A DNA stretch of 64,000 nucleotides from Mongoliibacter ruber (GTDB taxonomy: Bacteria > Bacteroidota > Bacteroidia > Cytophagales > Cyclobacteriaceae): contig NZ_PVTR01000005.1 in the NCBI RefSeq assembly GCF_003003005.1, positions 62,001 through 126,000 of the forward strand. Reading direction: 5' to 3'. The notes beneath the pieces were generated by a model. It saw nothing but the letters and a program-made list of their open reading frames with translations. It was not told where the DNA came from and made no database searches. Positions within the stretch are counted from its first letter, which is position 1. The number at the start of each line of letters is the position of its first letter. This document shows, one piece after another, positions 62,188 to 64,000 of the stretch. The position numbers were made by a program, and so were the translations under genes.

Positions 62188-63186
62188 ATGAAAAAAACAA
62201 GAGCAGTAATAACGGGTGTACATGGCTGGGTACCTGAGTATGTCTTGACCAACAGAGAACTGGAAACCATGGTCGATACCAATGACGAATGGATTACCAC
62301 TAGGACAGGAATTAAAGAAAGAAGAATCCTAAAAGGAGAAAACCAAGGTACCTCCGTCATCGGAATCAACGCCGTCAAAGGATTACTGGAAAAAACGAAT
62401 ACCAAAGCCGAAGATATTGACTTGATCATCTGTGCGACTGTCACACCTGACATGCCATTTCCGGCTACGGCCAATATCATCGCGGATGGTGTAGGAGCCA
62501 AAAATAGTTTTAGTTTTGATATTTCAGCTGCCTGCTCTGGCTTTCTGTATGCCTTGACAATGGGCAGCCAATTCATAGAAACAGGAGCGCACAAAAAAGT
62601 AATCATAGTAGGAGCAGATAAAATGTCTTCTATCGTCGATTACACAGACAGGACTACCTGTATCATTTTTGGCGATGGAGGTGGTGCGGTCTTACTGGAG
62701 CCTACAGAGGAAGAAGTAGGAGTTATGGATTCTCTTCTTCACGCCGACGGTTCAGGTGCACCATTTTTGCATATGAAAGCCGGAGGTAGCCGTAAACCAG
62801 CGACTCCTGAGACAATTGCTGCCCGTGAGCACTATGCCTTTCAAGAAGGTTCTACTGTATTTAAGTTTGCAGTTACCAATATGGCAGAAGTCAGTGCACG
62901 AATAATGGAAAAGAATAACCTAAATTCGGATGAAATTGCCTGGTTGGTTCCTCATCAGGCTAACAAGCGAATTATTGATGCAACAGCCAACAGAATGGGA
63001 GTTGGGCCTGAGAGGGTAATGCTCAATATTGAAAAATACGGAAATACTACTGCAGGTACGCTTCCATTGTGCCTGTGGGATTACGAATCACAATTGAAAA
63101 AAGGAGACAATATCATTCTCGCTGCATTTGGTGGCGGATTTACTTGGGGTTCGATTTATCTCAAGTGGGGATATGACCCAAAATAA
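62188..63186 (+). CDS. fabH: 3-oxoacyl-[acyl-carrier-protein] synthase III
   Basis: FabH condenses acetyl-CoA (or branched starters) with malonyl-ACP to begin fatty-acid synthesis. The 332-residue product has the triad: Cys116 in [13 protein letters not shown], histidine in [11 protein letters not shown], asparagine in [13 protein letters not shown]. Also seen are TRTGIKERR, the CoA-binding arginine region, and [12 protein letters not shown]. Starter preference (straight or branched) cannot be read. efp follows in 21 bp. Confidence 0.96.
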   Translation: MKKTRAVITGVHGWVPEYVLTNRELETMVDTNDEWITTRTGIKERRILKGENQGTSVIGINAVKGLLEKTNTKAEDIDLIICATVTPDMPFPATANIIADGVGAKNSFSFDISAACSGFLYALTMGSQFIETGAHKKVIIVGADKMSSIVDYTDRTTCIIFGDGGGAVLLEPTEEEVGVMDSLLHADGSGAPFLHMKAGGSRKPATPETIAAREHYAFQEGSTVFKFAVTNMAEVSARIMEKNNLNSDEIAWLVPHQANKRIIDATANRMGVGPERVMLNIEKYGNTTAGTLPLCLWDYESQLKKGDNIILAAFGGGFTWGSIYLKWGYDPK

Positions 63187-63207
63187 GCTTAATTTAAACA
63201 GATAAAT

Positions 63208-63771
63208 ATGGCAAGTACCGCAGATTTCAAAAATGGTTTATGTCTTGAGATGAACAATGACATATATACCATAGTAGAATTCCAGCATGTTAAGCCCGGC
63301 AAAGGGGCGGCTTTTGTAAGAACAAAGCTAAAAAGTCTGAATACTGGTAAAGTGTTGGACAGAACATTCACTGCAGGTGAGAAAGTCGTCACAGCGAGGG
63401 TGGAAAAAAGACCTCATCAATTTATTTATGCTGACGACATGGGTTACCATTTTATGGATTTGGATAACTTTGAACAGATACCAATTCAGGAAAAGCTTAT
63501 AGAAAGAGCAAATCTCCTCAAAGAAGGTCAGACAGTAGACATCCTTGTACACGCTGAAACAGAGACACCTTTATCTGTGGAATTGCCTCCTTTTGTGGAA
63601 CTTATGATTACCTACACTGAACCGGGAATCAAAGGGGACACTGCCACTAACGCAATGAAACCTGCTACTTTGGAGACTGGCGCAACTGTGATGGTGCCTC
63701 TTTTTGTTGAGCAGGACATCTTGATCAAGGTGGACACAAGAGACGGCTCTTACTCCGAAAGAGTAAAATAA
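63208..63771 (+). CDS. efp: elongation factor P
   Basis: EF-P enters stalled ribosomes at polyproline stretches. The 187 residues form the three beta-barrel domains of the family. The tip loop reads KPGKGAAFVR with Lys32 at the position that is modified in many bacteria. The conserved end is KVDTRDGSYSERVK. It lies between fabH and accB, as is usual in this phylum. Confidence 0.97.
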   Translation: MASTADFKNGLCLEMNNDIYTIVEFQHVKPGKGAAFVRTKLKSLNTGKVLDRTFTAGEKVVTARVEKRPHQFIYADDMGYHFMDLDNFEQIPIQEKLIERANLLKEGQTVDILVHAETETPLSVELPPFVELMITYTEPGIKGDTATNAMKPATLETGATVMVPLFVEQDILIKVDTRDGSYSERVK

Positions 63772-63876
63772 TTTTAATACCTGACGTGATTTGATTAAAT
63801 TACATGGTATTCCTATTTCGAATCTAACCCAAACTTTAATCCCCCCAATGGGGTGATTTTTAACTCATTCAAAATT

Positions 63877-64000
63877 ATGAAAGCAAAAGAAATACAGGAT
63901 TTAATAGATTTTATTTCAAATTCCGGTTTAGCCGAAGTTAAAATCGAAACTGACGAGTTCAAACTTTCTATCAAAAAGCATTCTGAAGCACCTGCAAGGG
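63877..64000 (+). CDS. accB: biotin carboxyl carrier protein of acetyl-CoA carboxylase (partial)
   Basis: The first 41 codons lie in the window: MKAKEIQDLIDFISNSGLAE then VKIETDEFKLSIKKHSEAPA. This is the typical N-terminal helix and strand of AccB; the biotin domain lies beyond the edge. Its place after fabH and efp fits, and accC is expected to follow. Confidence 0.9.
   Translation, partial: MKAKEIQDLIDFISNSGLAEVKIETDEFKLSIKKHSEAPAR

Overview
The window reads as chromosomal DNA of a Bacteroidota bacterium, most likely of the Cytophagia type (Cyclobacteriaceae-like). Grounds: low-to-moderate G+C, a TAAATTTG-type -7 promoter element, an AddAB-type nuclease pair, a second PurF-like protein with a short N-terminal extension, WG-repeat, DUF547 and DUF177 proteins, and the order DUF177-rpmF-fabH-efp-accB. 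This is inferred from gene content and style; no rRNA or tRNA gene was seen.

Left part (1-7.9 kb): a tandem array of three secreted paralogues (one cut by the window edge), a VapBC toxin-antitoxin pair, a cluster of small hairpin repeats, hutI and hutU of histidine breakdown separated by a nested inverted-repeat element, and a ParE-like toxin with its antitoxin.

8-13.3 kb is the most unusual stretch. Conventional ORF calling leaves it nearly empty, but read codon by codon on the minus strand it holds two diverged copies of one module: two short peptides with double-glycine leaders, a tiny membrane protein and a CPBP membrane protein, followed by a truncated HlyD-type export protein. Most of these genes carry a single disabling lesion (nonsense codon, lost start, frameshift). 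It looks like a decaying class IIb-like (two-peptide) bacteriocin locus. One side of it is bracketed by a direct repeat of the last 282 bp of hutU (6460-6741 and 10455-10736), which points to insertion or recombination at the hutU 3' end.

13.5-53 kb is mostly ordinary chromosome: a VOC protein, a secreted subtilase split by an in-frame TAG, a lipoprotein with a glycosidase-like barrel, M42 peptidase, PurF-like protein, HNH nuclease, smpB, a four-unit tandem repeat, tsaD, tamB, photolyase, Smr protein, a tightly overlapping redox operon (DUF547, FAD oxidoreductase, NapH-like Fe-S protein, GT2), rhodanese, a Crp/Fnr regulator, amidohydrolase, hemA, WG-repeat protein and addAB.

53.1-61.1 kb is a small acquired island between addA and the rpmF operon: an integrase remnant, an A+T-rich 1878-residue nuclease-STAND ATPase of the kind found in anti-phage defence (Avs-like), cassette-like flanking repeats, a 110-bp inverted repeat, and a class II Fic protein. 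The window ends in the ribosome/fatty-acid operon rpmF-fabH-efp-accB.
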